Below, piece by piece: positions 63,560 to 64,000 of a DNA stretch of 64,000 bases (position 1 is its first letter; each line of letters starts with the position of its first letter). Source of the stretch: Clostridia bacterium (GTDB lineage Bacteria; Bacillota; Clostridia; Peptostreptococcales; Acidaminobacteraceae). The position numbers were made by a program, and so were the translations under genes. The DNA lies in NCBI GenBank assembly GCA_014859095.1, contig JACUUV010000002.1, positions 94,376 through 158,375 of the forward strand, in the 5' to 3' direction. The notes beneath the pieces were generated by a model. The model made no database searches. It was given only the letters and a program-made list of their open reading frames with translations, and was not told the DNA's origin.

Positions 63560-63603
63560 GGTTACAATATTTGCGCAAAGCGCAAATATTGTAACCTTAT
63601 TTT
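63553..63603 (+). terminator. 24-bp-arm inverted repeat spanning the deacetylase stop codon
   Basis: AAAATAAGGTTACAATATTT plus GCGC pairs perfectly with its right arm around an AAA loop. The left arm includes the TAA stop (63557-63559). The right arm ends in TTTT and then meets the 39-bp palindrome. Confidence 0.85.
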
Positions 63604-63604
63604 A

Positions 63605-63643
63605 CGCGTAGTTAAGTTTCCGAAGGAAACTTATTAGCGACTC
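63605..63643 (-). repeat. 39-bp imperfect palindrome, copy 3
   Basis: The reverse complement of copies 1 and 2 with one substitution near the GAGACG end. As in the other copies, the CGCG end faces the 3' hairpin of the neighbouring gene, here on the plus strand. Confidence 0.9.
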
Positions 63644-63979
63644 AGCTAATATTTACAGATGCTATTGAAGCGAAACTATACTAGCCTCTATGTATCTATG
63701 TTTCACATATTTACAGTTCATTTATTTTGCTGAGACGTAGTTATGTTTCTTATACTCTATTGAACATAGAAACATAGGCTCCTGTGTTTGCTGGGCTAGG
63801 CTAGTATAGTTTCGCTTCGCGAGAACCATACCTACGCCCAATGTTTCGTTTCACAAAACATTGCAAGTCGCCCAATATTTGCGCAAAGCGCAAATATTGT
63901 ACCTACGCGAATAATTAAAAGAAGGGGACCACAGCGAAGCTGTAAATGGTTCTTACGCAACATCTCGAAATATAAAACT
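63644..63979. repeat. Non-coding hairpin-rich region
   Basis: No ORF is supported here. A 20-bp perfect inverted repeat (GAAGCGAAACTATACTAGCC at 63667-63686, complement at 63799-63818) encloses a second pair CTATGTTTC/GAAACATAG and a decayed GAGACGTAGTTATGTTTC resembling the 39-bp element. Further right are the stem CAATGTTT/AAACATTG (about 63840-63863), then CAATATTTGCGC-AAA-GCGCAAATATTG (63873-63899), whose core repeats the hairpin at 63565-63591, and a smaller CAGC/GCTG stem near 63932. Several stems are followed by TACGC. Confidence 0.75.
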
Positions 63980-64000
63980 GAGACGCTAATAAGTTTCCTT
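63980..64000 (+). repeat. 39-bp imperfect palindrome, copy 4, cut by the window edge
   Basis: GAGACGCTAATAAGTTTCCT matches copies 1 and 2 exactly up to the last base of the window. Confidence 0.85.

Noticed and set aside
45701-64000. Integron attC sites as an explanation of the 39-bp palindromes
   Set aside because: Only one GTTRRRY-like core is present, the pairing core is absent, there is no cassette structure and no integrase; the copies lie behind ordinary housekeeping genes.
45701-64000. CRISPR array
   Set aside because: Copies are 6-12 kb apart with genes between, not regularly spaced, and no cas genes are present.

Overview
The window looks like the chromosome of a strictly anaerobic, low-to-moderate G+C Firmicute of class Clostridia. 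The support is a four-gene [FeFe] hydrogenase operon, a hybrid cluster protein, SigI/RsgI, a SpoVB-type flippase, a zinc-finger Clp ATPase and strong AGGAGG-type ribosome binding sites. The genus cannot be fixed from sequence alone. No rRNA, tRNA, CRISPR array, transposase or prophage was seen. Almost all of the window is packed, ordinary chromosomal operons.

Layout. 1-3.4 kb: fatty acid synthesis genes fabD-fabG-fabF-fabZ. 3.5-5.6 kb: proB-proA. 5.7-8.8 kb: a MarR regulator, then a CadC-type metal sensor with a Cd/Zn/Pb-type P1B ATPase behind a near-consensus promoter and operator-like palindrome. 9.0-13.1 kb: speD-speA-speE-speB, a complete arginine-to-spermidine route. 13.1-18.2 kb (minus): SpoVB-like flippase, sigI-rsgI and two alpha/beta hydrolases. 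18.3-23.1 kb (minus): livHMGF and a lipoprotein binding protein, a branched-chain amino acid type ABC importer. 23.2-27.4 kb (minus): shikimate genes, with aroB and aroA fused into one 769-residue ORF, then aroC and aroE. 27.5-31.1 kb: M29 aminopeptidase and a large U32 (RlhA-like) protein. 31.1-39.0 kb (minus): Cof phosphatase, hcp, nickel-pincer cofactor genes larC-larE-larB, truA and two unrecognised genes. 39.2-43.7 kb: hndA-D-like NAD(P)-linked [FeFe] hydrogenase. 43.7-54.8 kb: D-serine dehydratase, SpoU-type RNA methyltransferase, ClpE-like ATPase, LUD protein, an ABC exporter pair, an OFA-type MFS carrier and a HAD-IB phosphatase. 54.8-63.6 kb: nitrilase-family amidase, flavin reductase, inositol monophosphatase, thiol peroxidase, a lysine exporter split in two ORFs, sfsA, class II photolyase, RlmI-like methyltransferase and a PdaC-like deacetylase lipoprotein. 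63.56-64.0 kb: non-coding, crowded with hairpins.

How the genes work together. Several operons form complete modules: fatty acid elongation, proline, spermidine, late shikimate steps, metal efflux, and H2/NAD(P)H/ferredoxin exchange. hcp has a promoter with a perfect 14-bp palindrome centred exactly 41.5 bp upstream of the predicted start, the geometry of a CRP/FNR-family activator site.

The most unusual signal is non-coding. A 39-bp imperfect palindrome occurs three times, plus once cut by the right edge. In the three full copies it lies in the same orientation next to the terminator-like hairpin of a gene's 3' end. At three gene ends a perfect inverted repeat (18-29 bp arms) includes the gene's own stop codon, and two terminator hairpins 44 kb apart are near-identical copies. 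Together these suggest an undescribed short-repeat or terminator-associated element family. The AroB-AroA fusion, in the same order as the start of fungal AROM, is the most notable protein-level feature.
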